DNA of 64,000 nt from Dipteris shenzhenensis (GCA_047967505.1 CM106541.1), one strand, 5' to 3'. Positions 1-12,330 are shown, counted from the first letter of the stretch. Program-made: numbers and translations. The notes: generated by a model from the sequence alone, not told the origin.

Positions 1-716
1 GATTTATACATTATAAAATACATTGAAGGTGCTGATTTATACATTATAAATTGCAAGGTCTTAGATAGTTAAGGGATTATATTATGTGCAAAGTGAGGGC
101 TATACTTATGAATCCCTACAAAATAAGCCTAGATGGTGATGCTTTCACATCTTCTGTAGTATATGAAGATACTCATGCTGCCAGTTCCAAGAAACGCTGA
201 ATGCTCACCAGTAGTCCAAACATCTATGAAGAACTCTACAATAAAATGCCTTTTGATTTATGGCATGTAAAGGTTTAAGTAAAAATACATGTTTCAGGCT
301 TATTTGTTTTCACTTTCTCAGAACATTAATATAATAGTGTAAAAGAGACTATTAACTAACATTGTTTACTTGCACTTCATAGGTCAATTTTGTCTTCATG
401 TACATGCATTTTTCTTTGGTGTGCTTAGAGCTAACGTTATCTTTGCGTAGATGCATTCAAATTTTCCTCCTTCATTTCAGATCTGGTGGCTACATAGTAG
501 CCATACACAAAGCAATAGCAACCCAACATCCTCTACTATAACTCCCCTAGTTATAGTAATAGTCTTCAAGAATACTATAGCCTTAGTCTCGCTTATATCT
601 AACCTCATTGCCTCTCAATTTTGGAGCAATATAGCCACATATATGGTCACATATCTACATCAAAGAAGCGGCTTGATTTTGAGGTTGATTTCAGTTTGAC
701 AGTAATTCCCCATGTG
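1..716. other. No gene seen
   Basis: AT-rich sequence without a convincing coding region on either strand. A short phrase (gatttatacattataaa) occurs at 1-17 and again at 34-50. The 82-codon open frame at 451-699 has no recognisable family features. Confidence 0.6.
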
Positions 717-940
717 TTTAGGACATGAAAAGAAACACTCAATGTGAAACTTGCTTGCATTACATTAGGCTTTGATGAGGTTATATTTCATTCCCAATAC
801 ACTTTTACCACATCCTATCACCTTTTTCCATAGGATGTGGCAAAAGAGTATGGGAAAAACTCTAAAATTTCATGAAAGGCCATTTTAGTTTAAGAAATTC
901 CCTATTGAACTAGGTTGAGTGTTTCTTTTCATGTGCTAAA
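717..940. mobile_element. MITE-like foldback element
   Basis: The ends form a terminal inverted repeat of about 26 bp with one mismatch: 717-742 and the reverse complement of 915-940, with the core acatgaaaagaaacactcaa at 723-742. A second nested inverted repeat (about 791-818 against 829-867, core ccacatcctat/ataggatgtgg) lets most of the 224 bp fold into one hairpin. Small size, no coding capacity and terminal inverted repeats fit a miniature inverted-repeat element. No target duplication is obvious, so the superfamily is not assigned. Confidence 0.55.
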
Positions 941-949
941 GAGGTGGAG

Positions 950-1200
950 AAGCATTACAGTGAATCGCTTGTCATGGAGTTAACCAACGTAACCACTTCG
1001 ATTTGCTTGTCATGGAGTTAACCAATGTCATTACATTGAATTGCTTGTCATGGAGTTAACCAATGTAATTACATTGAATTGCTTATCATGGAGTTAACCA
1101 ATGTAATCACATTAAATTGCTTTTCATGGAGTTAACAAATGTAACTACATCATATATTGACTACAATGTGTCCAATATAACTACATTGGATTGCAACATT
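950..1200. repeat. Tandem repeat, about 38-bp unit
   Basis: About five imperfect copies of a unit holding gcttgtcatggagttaacca followed by a short palindromic aatgtaattacatt segment. The right end grades into the 'aactacattgga' family that recurs at 8.3, 9.6 and 11.6 kb. Confidence 0.75.
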
Positions 1201-1254
1201 GTATTCCTTAGAAAACCTCACCCCCAAGAAAATATGTAATAAAAAAAATGGAGA

Positions 1255-1395
1255 AGAGAGGAAGGGCATAAAGCTTATGCTTGTGCATAAAGCTTACGCA
1301 TGAGCATAAGCCTTATGCATAAGAATAAAGCTTATGCATATGCAGGAAGCTTACGCTTATGCATGAAGAGCATGAGCTTAATGCATAAAGCAATT
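1255..1395. repeat. Degenerate aagcttatgcata repeats
   Basis: Low-complexity stretch with many variants of aagcttatgcat and gcataagc, partly palindromic. No coding signal. Confidence 0.5.
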
Positions 1396-1605
1396 GAGGG
1401 GAAAATAGAAAAGGGGTGAGGGGATAAAGGGTCCTACGCCCACTCACTTGTTAGCACTTAAGGTGTTGCAAGTGTCCAATTTGAAAGATAAAATTCATGC
1501 AATAGAGATGAGAGATAGAGGGACTTGCCTCAAAATGTAAAGAGCCGGCTATGAGGTGGTTCTCTCGTAACAAAAGCAAGCCTAAACACATCATTCAACA
1601 TAAGA

Positions 1606-1895
1606 CGTAAGGGAGGAAAGGGGAGAGAAAAGGAAAGGAGAGGGGGGTAAAGGGAGGGGAGGAAAGGGGATAGCAAAGGAAAGGGGAGAGGTAGAGAAAG
1701 AGAGGAAAGGGAGGAAAGGGGAGAGAGAAGAAAGGGGAAGAGAGGAAGGGGAAAGAGGGAGGAAAGGGGTGAGAGGGAAAGAAAAGGGAGAGGGGAGGAA
1801 AAGGGAGAGAGGAAGGGGAAGTGAGAGGGAAGGGGAGAGACGAAAAGGCAGTAAGGGAGATAAAAGAGCTTGAAAGGGGAGAGGGAGGGAATTTA
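1606..1895. repeat. Purine-rich low-complexity tract
   Basis: Nearly pure purine strand built from ggaaaggggagag variants for about 290 bp. Open frames across it are composition artefacts. Confidence 0.8.
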
Positions 1896-1899
1896 GTTT

Positions 1900-2640
1900 T
1901 CTATCTCAAGCCTGTTTCTTCCCTATGCCTCTACCCCTTTGCCTCTTCCCTATTGCATGTAGAAAACAGGAAAAAAATCCACAGAAGAAGCTTTGAAAAG
2001 AGGAGGGAAAGTAGGAAGATCCATTCCTAGAACTTGAAATGCAACTTCTTAGAAGAGTGTCCTAGTTTTCTCCTTGTTGCCAATAGTGCCTTTAATGTAA
2101 GAAGTGGGGGGGAGGTGGTTGTAGAGCCTGAAGGGGAGAGAGAGTGAGGGATGCTGGATGGAAGAGGGAAAAAAGCGACACGAAATAGATTAGTATGTGT
2201 TTTTTTAGTCGCGACAGCGTCGATAAAAGCATCAAAAAATACGTTATGCTTTTTTGTAAAATTTATCTCTACAAACCTTTATTTTTAAATTATCTATGTG
2301 TTTGATTTAGTTGCTATTCAAGAGAAAGTTGTAAAAGTGATAATCAAACTTGGGTCAATGTAATTTTGGGACATAGGGAGCCTTCAAATATGGTTGTCCT
2401 ATTTTTTAATCGCACCTTCACTGGATCTAAAACATTATTTACGGGCAACTATGGTTGTAATGGGACCAAACTTGACAAGACCTTACATAGTGATGGTGCA
2501 AATATTCTAGCAAGGTGTTATGCCATTTGGATTATTGTGATGCCTTCTTTTAGGGTGCGTGTCAGTGTTAATATTGCACAAAGGGTTGGGGTTTGCAAAT
2601 GGGCAAATGATGCTATATAGCTATGCTTCAAACTAAGTAT
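1900..2640. other. No gene; possible left flank of the CACTA element
   Basis: No convincing gene. At 2200-2260 lies a segment with gcgtcgataaaagcatc, resembling the tcgacgcttttat motifs at 5185 and 8090-8270 beside the CACTA transposase. This may be a subterminal region of the same transposon. A canonical cactacaa left terminus was not found. Confidence 0.3.
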
Positions 2641-4990
2641 GATCAAGGATTGCAAAAAGTATCATAGCCATATTACGTCATTTTCCCCATTTGCAAAGCC
2701 CAATCCCTTGTTTTTATAAGTGTGTCATGCATGAGCGTCAAAAAACAAGGAGGTGGGCTTTGCAAATGGGGCAAATGACATTGGATGGCTATGATACTTT
2801 GCATGGGCCCTAAATTAATTACTTTTAAGGCCCTTTCAAAGTATCATAGCCATCAAACATCATTTGCGCCATTTGCAAATCCCAATCCCTTGTTTTTATA
2901 AGTGTGTGATGCATGAGCGACAAAAACAAGGAATTGGGATTTGCAAATGGGTAAAGTGACGTTGGATGGCCATAATACTTTCCACGAGACTCAAACTAGG
3001 TGGGTTTAAGTCCCATGCAAAGGCTCATGGCCATCGAGTCCCATTTTGCATGGTCAAGAATTAACATTTTCATGTTTTCGCCCATCCATCCTCTACAGTG
3101 GTACAAAAACATGAAAATGTTCATTCTTGAAGATGCAAATGGGACCCGATGGTCATGATCCTTTGCACAAAACCAAACTAGGTGAATTTAAGGCTTGTGC
3201 AAAGTGTCATGGCCATCGGGTCCCATTTACATGGTCAAAAATGAACATTTCCATGTTTTTGCCCATGCATCCTCTACAATGGTACAAAAAATAGCCTCGA
3301 AGGTCTTCTAGGCATGCAAGCGAGAGGCTATGTCCATGATACTTTTCAAGGGCCTCAAAATAGGTGGACCTAAGATTCGTGCAAAGTATCATAGCCATGG
3401 AGTCCCATTTGCATGCCTAGAAGACGTTCGAGGCCTTTTTTTGTATCATCATAGAGGATGCATGAGCAAAAACATGAAAATGTTCCTTCAAGGCCATGAA
3501 AATGGGACCCTATGGACATGATACTTTTCACAAGCCTTAAAAATGTTAGTTTAAGGCCCATGCAAAATATCATGGCCATTGGGTTTCATTTGCATGGTCA
3601 AGAATGAACATTTCCATGTTTCTACCCATGGATCCTCTACAATGGTGGCCTCAAAGGTCTTCTAGGCATGCAAATGAAAGGAGATGGCCATGATACTTTT
3701 CACAAGACTCAAAATAGGTGGATTTAAGTCTCATGAAAAGTATCATGGTCATCGGGTCCCATTTGCATGCCTAGAAGACATTCAAGGCCTTTTTCGGTAC
3801 CATCATAGAGGATGCATGGGCAAAAACATGAAAAAGCTCATTCAAGACCATGAACATGGGATACGATGGCCATGATAATTTTTACAAACCTCCAACTAGG
3901 TGCGTTTAAGGCCCGTGCAAAGTATCATGGCCATCGGGTCCCATTACCATCATAGAGGATGCATGGGCAAAAACATGGAAATGTTCGTTCAAGACCATGC
4001 AAATGGGACCCGATGGCCATGATACTTTTCATGGGCCTCAAACTAGGTTATTTTAAGGCCCATGCAAAGGATCATGGCCATCAGGTCCCATTTTCATGGT
4101 CAAGAATGATTGCCCATCCATCCTCTACAGCGGTACAAAAACATGAAAATGTTCATTCAAGACCATGCAAATGGGACCCCATGGCCATGACCCTTTGCAC
4201 AAGCCTTGAAATAGGTTATTTTAAGGCCGTTTCAAAGTATCATGGCCATTTCATCCCATTTCATGGTCAAGAATGAACATTTCCATGTTTTTGCCCATGC
4301 ATCCTCAACAATGGTTTAAAAAATAGCCTCGAAGGCCTTCTAGGCATGCAAGTGGGATGCGATGTCCATGATACTTTGTACGGGCCTCAAAATAGGAGTA
4401 CTTTAAACCTATACAAAGTATCATGTCCATCGCATCCCATTTTCATGGTCAAGAATGAATATTTCCATGTTTTTGCCCATGCATCCTCAACAATGGTATA
4501 AAATTTGCCTCGAAGGTCTTCTAGACATGAAAATGGGATGCGATGGCCATGATCTTTGCACGGGCCTCAAAATAAGTGGATATAAGGCCCATGAAAAGTA
4601 TCATGGCCATTTCATCCCATTTACATGATAAACAATGAACATTTCTATGTTTTTGCCCATGCATCCTCAACAATGGTATAAAAAATGACCCCGAAGGTCT
4701 TATAGGCATTCAAATGGGATGCGATGGCCATGATACTTTTCGTTAGCCTCAAAATATGTGTATTTAAGGCCCATGAAAAGTATCATGTCCGTCATGTCCC
4801 ATTTGCATGCCTAGAAGACCTTTAAGGCCTTTTCTTGTACCATCATAGAGGATGCATGGGCAAAAACACGGAAATGTTAATGCAAGACCATGCAAATGGG
4901 ACCCGATGGCCATGATACTTTGCATGGGCCTCAAACTAGGTGAGTTTAAGGTTTGTGCAAAGCATGATGACCATCAAGTCTCATTAGTAT
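2640..4990. repeat. Array of hairpin-forming repeats
   Basis: About ten diverged units of roughly 180-200 bp. Each unit has two arms in opposite orientation (aaagtatcatggccatcggg and its complement ccgatggccatgatactt), and the loop often contains another inverted pair built on catttgcatg and catgcaaatg. Two simpler foldbacks (about 2650-2805 and 2838-2990) start the array. The same short peptide-like frames appear on both strands because the units are palindromic; they are not genes. The CACTA transposase remnant starts 360 bp to the right. Confidence 0.8.
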
Positions 4991-5355
4991 GGGTAGAAGC
5001 ATGTCCATGTATTTTTTAAAACACCCATCCATGATACATGGTGAAAATAAAGAGGTTATTCTGATCCACATAAAACTTTGTCAGTACAAATTTTATGTTC
5101 CCTCTATCAATTTCTTGAGGTATCTTAACATTCCTTTGATCATTAGAGCAAGATAATGTGTTCTGATAGTCTTGCATTTTTCAACGTTAATATCGACGCT
5201 TTTATCCACTCTGAGACATTTTCTAGATAGTTTATCGACAGAACAGGGCATTTGAAATATTTTTTCAATTTTACATGCCTCTTTTGAATTTTTCATCATC
5301 ATTCATGTATTGTGTAATGACATAAAGATGTAATAGACAAGTGTTCTCTCTATAG

Positions 5356-7978
5356 ATGCCTTCAAACTCATCAAAATCCAAAAAAGAGGCTAGTAGAGCA
5401 AGCCTTTATGAACGGGTATTGTGTGATTGTGCACGATGCAAAGGAAAAATAAGGACACTACACACCATATCAATCACAGACATAAAGAGATTTAGTCGCT
5501 TCCAACCTTTATCTAAGGTTGAGTTCAATGATGAGTTACAACTTTCTTTATTGGCTAGTTCACCAAACTATCTAACTTCTTTTCATGTACTATAGTTTGG
5601 TGAAGTTTTCCAACAAATTCTCTAAATTTTATTCAATGTAGGGAGATGAGCTGGTGGAAGGAGGCTTGAGAGCACCTGCATTGCATAATCATCCTCATGA
5701 GACAATATTGACCCAAGGATATCGAAGCACTCTAAGGAGGATCGGGAGATAGAAGAGCAACAAAATACAAGCATTGAAGAGGAGGATGCACTGTGAAATT
5801 ATGCAAGAAATGATCAATACTTACTTTGATGCTCCTTCACCTCTTTTCATATTTTACACTCTTCCTTATTCGAGGCATCATAAAGTAACATATTTGCTGG
5901 ACCCAATGCATATATTCGCAAATGTGTCAAGAAGTTTGTGGAAACATGTGATTGGGGATAGAGATTGTCCAAAAGCATGAGAGGACTTGAAACTAGTGAA
6001 AACCAAAAGACCCTTCTGGCCAAAACAAACCCGTAACTCCGACAAGGTGATTTTACCAATGGCACCATGGGTGTTCACAAAAGCAGAAAAGGCCTGGGTG
6101 AAGAGTGTTATCGTGGGTATGAAAACCCCAACCAAGTACATGCATAACTTAAAGAGAGCCTTTACTTCAAAACGGAAACTAAGTGGTCTAAAGTCAAATG
6201 ATTGGCAAAAAATGATACAAGTAACCTTATTTCCATGCACTTGATTTGCAAAAAAAAAAAGAACTCTTGTATCAATTTTTCTAACACATGATTGTTACTA
6301 CAGTATGTACTTCCAATTGCTTAACGAGAATGCAGTACTAAAGATGCATCAACAAATGCCATCAACAAGCTCAGTGTATTTGTGAGGTATGTCAAAGGGT
6401 TTGCTAGTGCATGTCTAATTCCCCTTCTCATTACAAAAGTTAGTTACATTGCTTACCAATGGATAAATGTAGGATGATATCTTCAATAGAAATCATCACC
6501 ATCAAAGCCGTATGTTTGATTGAAAAGGCATTTCCAACAAAGTATCATGGACATCCAATTGTATCTGCTTGCGCACTTGGCCAATGAAGTTGCATATGCA
6601 GGCACTTTACATAGCCAATGGATGTTTTTCTTGGAACAGTTTATGAAGGTATTGAAAGGATATGTAAGACAAAATGCTATACTAGAGGGAAGCATGGTTG
6701 AAGGATGGCTGGTGAAAGAGTCAATGTTTTACATTATGGAGTTTCTTATACAACTCATGCCAAACATGCCTCAACTTAGGGATGATAGTGATGACCCATG
6801 GTTTGTAGCAGAGATTGATCAAGGGAATGGAAAGCAAAAGAAAATGAGTGTCTCCTTGCAACTCAAAGTGAGCACCTTTTGTCTTTAAAATTGTGAAGAT
6901 GGAGAAATGGATTAAATGATATGAAGAAGAAAGAGATAAAAGAGAGGAGGATAGAAAAGTGTGACGAAGGGCCAATAGAGGTAAGAAGTATCCCCTAGAG
7001 TTAGCAAAAATGCCTGCTAAATGCACCATTGATTGGTTAGAAGACACTCTTGAAGATGCCAGTTGAAGAGGGGAGATTGTGACAGATATAGAGGAGGAAT
7101 TTGCACGAGTTTTTTTAAAGGTATATAATCATGTTGCTTTTATTTACATTAGTTTATAACCTTTTTGTATGTATTTTTAAGGAGAATGCATTACCTTTAT
7201 AGTACTGTTTGTTCAATGCAATATGGCCATATGGTAATCACTATAGAGTAGAGAAAATTAATGTAAAGCACAACACATTTGATCGAGGAGTCATGGCTAG
7301 CATTTTGGAAGATAGTAGAGCTAGTATGAGGGATAGAAATCTCATCATCATAGACCAGATGGATTATGTTGGGATCATACAAGATATTTTGCAAGTGAAT
7401 TTTCAAAAATTTCAAGTATTTATATTTGATGTGAAATGGTTCAAAGTCATCTGCAGAGGTGCTCAAGCTATAGTTAGAAAGGATCCAAGTGGGTTTCTTT
7501 CCATTGACTCAACAAAGATTTGGGATGACCTTACTGACACATTCATGTTACCCACACACTGTGAGCAAGTAAGCATTTTTCTTATATGGGTATCATTTGT
7601 CCTTCCACTTCATTAAAGCTTGCATGAACATGTCATGGATTTTTGTCTTAGATGGTCTTTCAACTTGATCGAGTGGACAATAAGTGGTGGTTTGTGATTC
7701 CAGTTGCACCTAGAAACTGACATGTCTTTCAAGATGTGGAGATAGAGAATGAAATGGAAGATCAAGAAATAAATGGGTTGGAAGCTAGCACTTCCAATTA
7801 CCCTTCTACTAGAGTTTTGGAATGTGAAGATAGCTTGAGTTCCTTAGAGGGTTTCTCAGGCACTAATTTCGAGGACCTCGATCTACACGCTAAAGATATG
7901 CAAGTCCTAGCCACAGAAGATCGAGAGGATGAGAATCGTTCTCACGATGAAGATTCCAGTGAGGCTTCAGTTGATTAA
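5356..7978 (+). pseudogene. CACTA (En/Spm) transposase remnant, TNP2-type
   Basis: Remnant of the transposase gene of a CACTA DNA transposon. Pieces in order: an N-terminal segment with a CxxC pair (5356-5595); a TNP2-like C-terminal portion (5860-6240) with a 'LDPMHIFANV' motif equivalent to the usual LDVMHIEKNV and then 'KLSGLKSNDW'; a DUF4218 segment (6520-6800) with 'HLANEVAYAGTLHSQWMFFL' and 'LKGYVRQNAILEGSMVEGW'; and a DUF4216 segment (7209-7730). A believable intron separates the DUF4216 halves: donor gtaagc near 7569, acceptor cttag at 7651. The acidic C-terminal tail ends at 7976-7978. Most of the catalytic core upstream is missing or unrecognisable. There are several frame breaks, and 'APRN' is followed by TGA where the family usually has Arg, consistent with CGA to TGA. 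Family assignment is firm; exact exon boundaries are not. Confidence 0.8.
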
Positions 7979-8084
7979 AGGACAAAGAGCAAAATTGTTA
8001 GAATATATTTTTATTTGTCAATGGATTTCCTTATTGGAAGGTGTTGGGTTAAATTCACCATGTTGATGTATTGAGTGGGTTATT

Positions 8085-8301
8085 AATTCTGTATCGATGC
8101 TGTGTATTTGTCCAAAGAGGTTATCAAGGCTTTTATCAATGCTTTTTCTAGAACTTTATGCTTATATGGATGAAAATATCGACGCTTATATTGACAAAGA
8201 TTTTGACATAACGCTTTTGCTCTGCTTATATTGATAGACGTTGTTTTTAAAGTAAAAAGTGTCGATGAACAACATCAAAAAAGAGGTTAATGATTGTAGT
8301 G
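8085..8301. mobile_element. Right subterminal region and terminus of the CACTA element
   Basis: Several copies, in both orientations, of a tatcgacgctt/tcgatgct motif lie between 8090 and 8275. The block ends at 8301 with gattgtagtg, whose complement begins CACTACAA, the standard CACTA terminus. Subterminal short repeats next to such a terminus are typical of the superfamily. The left end is not identified, so element length is unknown. Confidence 0.55.
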
Positions 8302-8615
8302 CAATGTGTCCAATGTAGCTACATTGGATCTAATGTAATGGCATTGTATCTTATGTAACCACACTAGATTGTCTATCATGTAACTACATTGTATCTGATG
8401 TAACCACACTGGATTGTCTGTCATATAGCTGCATTGTATCCAATGTAACTACATTTTAGCAACAGTATTTTAGCAACAGTGGATATATTGGATCAATGTA
8501 TCCAATGTATCCAAAGTAGCTACATTGGATCCAATGTAACTACATTGTAACTATATTGGATCCAATGTATCCAGTGTATCTAATGTAACTACATTGGATC
8601 CAATGTATTTAATGG
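8302..8615. repeat. Palindromic tacattggatccaatgta repeat field
   Basis: Dense repeats of aatgtaactacattggat and its complement. Many copies are perfect palindromes around ggatcc. The same family occurs at 9565-9649 and 11559-11735, on either side of a 1.9-kb insertion, and in weaker form at 950-1200. Confidence 0.75.
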
Positions 8616-8691
8616 GTGTGATTTTTTGGTGAGCTTTTTGTCATGAGCTTTTTTTCAATTTTCATGAATATTGCGAGCTTTTCATTCACTT

Positions 8692-8692
<1 letters not shown>

Positions 8693-8722
<30 letters not shown>

Positions 8723-8730
8723 GGGGGGGT
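8693..8730. repeat. (GA)n microsatellite followed by poly-G run
   Basis: A ga dinucleotide run (about 8693-8712) is directly followed by an uninterrupted run of about 18 G. The neighbouring Pro/Ser-rich frames on the minus strand are composition artefacts. Confidence 0.9.
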
Positions 8731-9564
8731 TCATGGAGTAGGGTGGGTTGAAAGTTTGGGTTGTGGTTGCAGGTAAGACGAGAGAGGGGGGGGAGCGGAG
8801 ATAAAGGAAAGGGGGAGGGATGGGCACATGGGTAAGGTGGCATGGAGAAGGGAGGGGAGGGGAGTTGGAACATATATTTGTTATCATAGTGGAGAACGTA
8901 GAGGGGGAACTTATAAGGTATGCAAAGAGGAGTGTAAGGAGGAGAGAGAGGATGAGGAATGTGAAAGTTATGTTCATCTACTAAATGCAAAGGGGAACGG
9001 AGAGAATGTGGAAAATTTGTTCATTTTCAAAGTGTATAATTTGACAGGTTCGACATCATATGTGGATTCCTCGTCGAATTCCGGTCATTTTGAGTACCAA
9101 CATGACCATATTCCGATAAAAATTGAAAAAATGGTGTTTTTGTCATGAATTCAGTTTTGGTTTGTTTTGGGCCTACTTTGAGTCTGCGCTAGCGCAAACT
9201 CAAAATAGGCCCAAAACAAGCCAAAATGAGGAATCCAAATCTGAGGAACAAAAGTTTCAAATTATACACTTTTAAAATGAACATATCTCCCATAGTTCCT
9301 CCCTTCTACTTTGAATATGGACATATCTTCCATAATTTTTTGCCTCCTACTGCCACTCATATTCACCCCCCCTTGTGCATAGTATACACTCTTACACCCC
9401 TCCCACATGCTATGAAAATGAACATATGCTATATCCTCTCCTCTTTCTAACCTCCCCATCTTTCTTATAACAAAAACATGTATGGATTTCTAAGAAAAGC
9501 TCGCAAAAACAAAGGAAATGGTAGAAAAGCTCACATTAAAAAGCTCACCAAAAGATTTTCCCCG
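8731..9564. other. No gene seen
   Basis: Purine-rich to 8960, then mixed sequence. A short inverted repeat surrounds 9180-9215 (gcctactttgagtctgcgct and cgcaaactcaaaataggc), a 16-bp-arm hairpin. Nothing supports a gene. Confidence 0.5.
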
Positions 9565-9649
9565 TATTTAATGTATCCAATGTAGCTACATTGTAACTAC
9601 ATTGGATACAATGTAACGACATTAGCTACATTGTATCCAATGTAACTAC
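9565..9649. repeat. Palindromic tacattgga repeats (left part)
   Basis: Same repeat as at 8302-8615, ending in actac immediately before the solo-LTR-like insertion. Confidence 0.7.
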
Positions 9650-11558
9650 TGTGACATGAAGTTGGGGGTAATAAACTTCACGCACCTCTTCACTTCCTGC
9701 TGCTTTCGAACTAAGTGCTAGAGATATTCATCCTAGGAAAGGGTATTAAAAAGAGGCTTTTATACCAAGAAACCACACCATACTATCCTCCCTTATATGA
9801 GAATGAAGATGGTAACATCCCAAGTGATGTCGTGCTTCAAGCATAGGGAGAAGGAAAGGATCAGTGGAGGCCATAATCTCAACAAGCCGATCTGCGCCAA
9901 AGAGAAGAGCAATACGTTGTTGAAAGAAGAACTTGTAGCTCAACATGACATGAACTGATATATATCGAGGAGTTTGAAGGGGCTGATTGGGTCGGATGGG
10001 TAGGTTCCGAGGAAACATTGCACCTCCTTCATAGATACCTTTACAATTACCTCAAAACACTCTCCAAAATATCATAAGACACAGAGACCCATAACTTTGA
10101 GCAAAGACATGATATAAAATATTCAAACACATATCCAGATGCGCCTCAAAATCGGCTTCGCTTTGATAAAATTTCATAAGAAATAGAGAAGCGGTCAGAA
10201 AGATATGGGCAGTTTACTAGATGGGGGTAAAAAATGGTTTGAAAAAAGAAACAGTCACACACACAAAGTCATAGATTTTTTGTTTGAAATATAACACAAT
10301 AACTGAAGACATAGAATGATGATCCTTGAAAAGAGCTTCGCGCTGATATAAGTTTCGTCTAAATCGAACCACCGAGCAAAAAGTTATGAGCAAAATACTG
10401 ACAGGGGTTCAAACTGTCATGAAAAACACCTACTCCTTCTACTGGTGCCGACTTGGGAGAATACTACCTCCATGCTTAGACTTCATCAGCGATCCAAGTC
10501 CCATAGAGGTCACCTAGGAGGGAAGGAAGAGCTCCCTTTGTGGCTTGGGAAATAGATAAACCATGTATGTGCAATGAGCGGCCCAATAGACAACACTTTT
10601 GAGCACTTTGGAAGAGAAAGCAATGGAATAAGGGACGAGACACTCAATAGAGAGAACCTGAAGTCAACTTCATTACCAATAGAGTGAGACTACACTCCAA
10701 TGCAACTCAAAATACTACAAACACAAGGGAGAAGAAGAGGTTTCATACATACAAGAGGGAGCAAAAGCTCCAAGACTACTCATAGAGAGAGAATAAACTA
10801 GAGAGAGATGGACTCAAGATTCTACATAAGAGAATATCTACAAGAGGGAGAGAAGGCTCATGGAAGAGGCTTGAGGAGACTAGAGCTACAGCAACATGAG
10901 GCCTAATGGTGGAAGAGACGATGAACAAGGGAGAGGGGGGCTCCTTTTATAGAGATTTTGTCAGCCTCCTTCACCCATTTATAATTATTGCCTGTAGATT
11001 CTTTTCCTCATCAATCACATAAGCCCGTATGTCACTATCCATGTCCTTTTTGGCTACTCTTGCCATGTGTCCCATCAAAAGATGTTCAAGACTCTTAAAA
11101 TATTGAGAAAGTCAAGAGTCTTCCCACATGGAGCCCATAGGGACCCTCTCTTTTCCATATGTCCACATCCTCCTTATTCCACATGGAAATTCTAGAAGGA
11201 TTTCTCTTGACTCCACACTCCTCCACATGCCTTCCACATGCTTGGCATGTGGCCTCTCTTATATTATTGGAACACATGGACATGAGCCCACCTCTTTATA
11301 TGACTCACTCTTCCTTTTTTTTAGAAACCCCATAATATCACATACACAAATAACTCTCACCCCATACCAAGGTATTTATAATTCATACCTATGGTATTTA
11401 CAATGATCCATTTCACTCATCCTCTCAATCCCATCCAATATCTTAGAAAATAAAAATAAGTGAGACCCGCTAGGCTATCACTTGATACTCAAACTCTTAT
11501 CAAACATACAAGGAAACAATACCAATGCCAAATAAAAAATATCAATTTTTGGCATCAC
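9650..11558 (-). mobile_element. Solo-LTR-like insertion
   Basis: A 1.9-kb block interrupts the palindromic repeat field. It is flanked by the direct duplication actac (9645-9649 and 11559-11563). Its ends are short inverted repeats, tgtgacatg at left and tgatgcc/tgtgatgcc when the right end is read on the minus strand; depending on how the duplication is cut the ends are TG..CA. On the minus strand a TATA-like ctataaaagg near 10955 would drive leftward transcription, as in an LTR. No retroviral coding domains are present, so a solo LTR left by recombination is the simplest reading. A non-autonomous element is the alternative. The 90-codon frame at 9746-10018 is not supported as a gene. Confidence 0.5.
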
Positions 11559-11735
11559 ACTACATCATAGCTACATTTGATACATTGGATCCAATGTATG
11601 TAATGTAACTAAATGTAACTTCATTGGATACATTGGGTACAATGTAGCCAATGCAACTACATGTAAGTACATTGGACACATTGGACACAATGTAGTTAGC
11701 TTGAATACAATGTATACAATGTATCGTGTTGACTG
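11559..11735. repeat. Palindromic tacattgga repeats (right part)
   Basis: Continuation of the repeat field after the insertion, with ttggatccaatgta and variants. It starts with the actac duplication. Confidence 0.7.
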
Positions 11736-11884
11736 CCTCAATGAATTTCTTATTAAGATACTCCATTACGTAGCGATAAAACCAAAATCTTAAGAAAATA
11801 ACACAACCTCTTATAGGCTTTTGGTCTATGGATGAATCAGTGTACTTACTCTAGGGTTTGTTATAGAACTTGCAACCCTATCTG

Positions 11885-12330
11885 TAGTTGGGGCTTTAAC
11901 CCTTTTACTCCTTGTGCTAGGTAAATCTGCATTCTATAGACTTTTCTCTTGACCATAATTGTCATTGGCCTTGTGCTTCAATTGTCCCTCTCTCTAACAG
12001 TTGGGATTTTAACCCTCTTGCTCCTTGCATTAGCCAAATATGCCAAATATGCATTATGAGTCTTTCTCTTCACCATAGTTGTCATTGGCCTTGTGCTTCA
12101 ACCATCCCTCTCTCTAGTATTTGGGATTCTAACACTCTTGCCCCTTTTGTTAGCTAGATCTTCATTATATAGACTTTTATCTTCACCATAGTTGTAATTA
12201 GACTTGTGCTTCAACTATCCCTTTCTCTCGTAGTTGGGATTTTAACTCTCTTGCTCCTTATGTTAGCCAGATCTACATTATATAGACTTTTCTCATCATT
12301 GGTCTTGTGCTTTAACCATCCTTCTCTATA
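11885..12330. repeat. Tandem repeat, about 115-bp unit, four copies
   Basis: Units begin at about 11886, 12000, 12118 and 12232 with variants of gttgggattttaaccctctt and contain cttgtgcttcaaccatccc. The array abuts the left LTR of the copia element. Confidence 0.75.

Noticed and set aside
3207-4709. Similar short peptides on both strands (MAMIL..., HHRGCMGKNMK...)
   Set aside because: Produced by the palindromic repeat units; no length beyond one unit and frequent stops.
8609-8990. Two overlapping minus-strand Pro/Ser-rich frames of about 100-120 codons
   Set aside because: They lie over the GA/poly-G and purine-rich tract and lack any gene-like feature.
9746-10018. 90-codon minus frame as a gene
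   Set aside because: Lies inside the solo-LTR-like block, has no recognisable motif and is not preceded by a plausible promoter.
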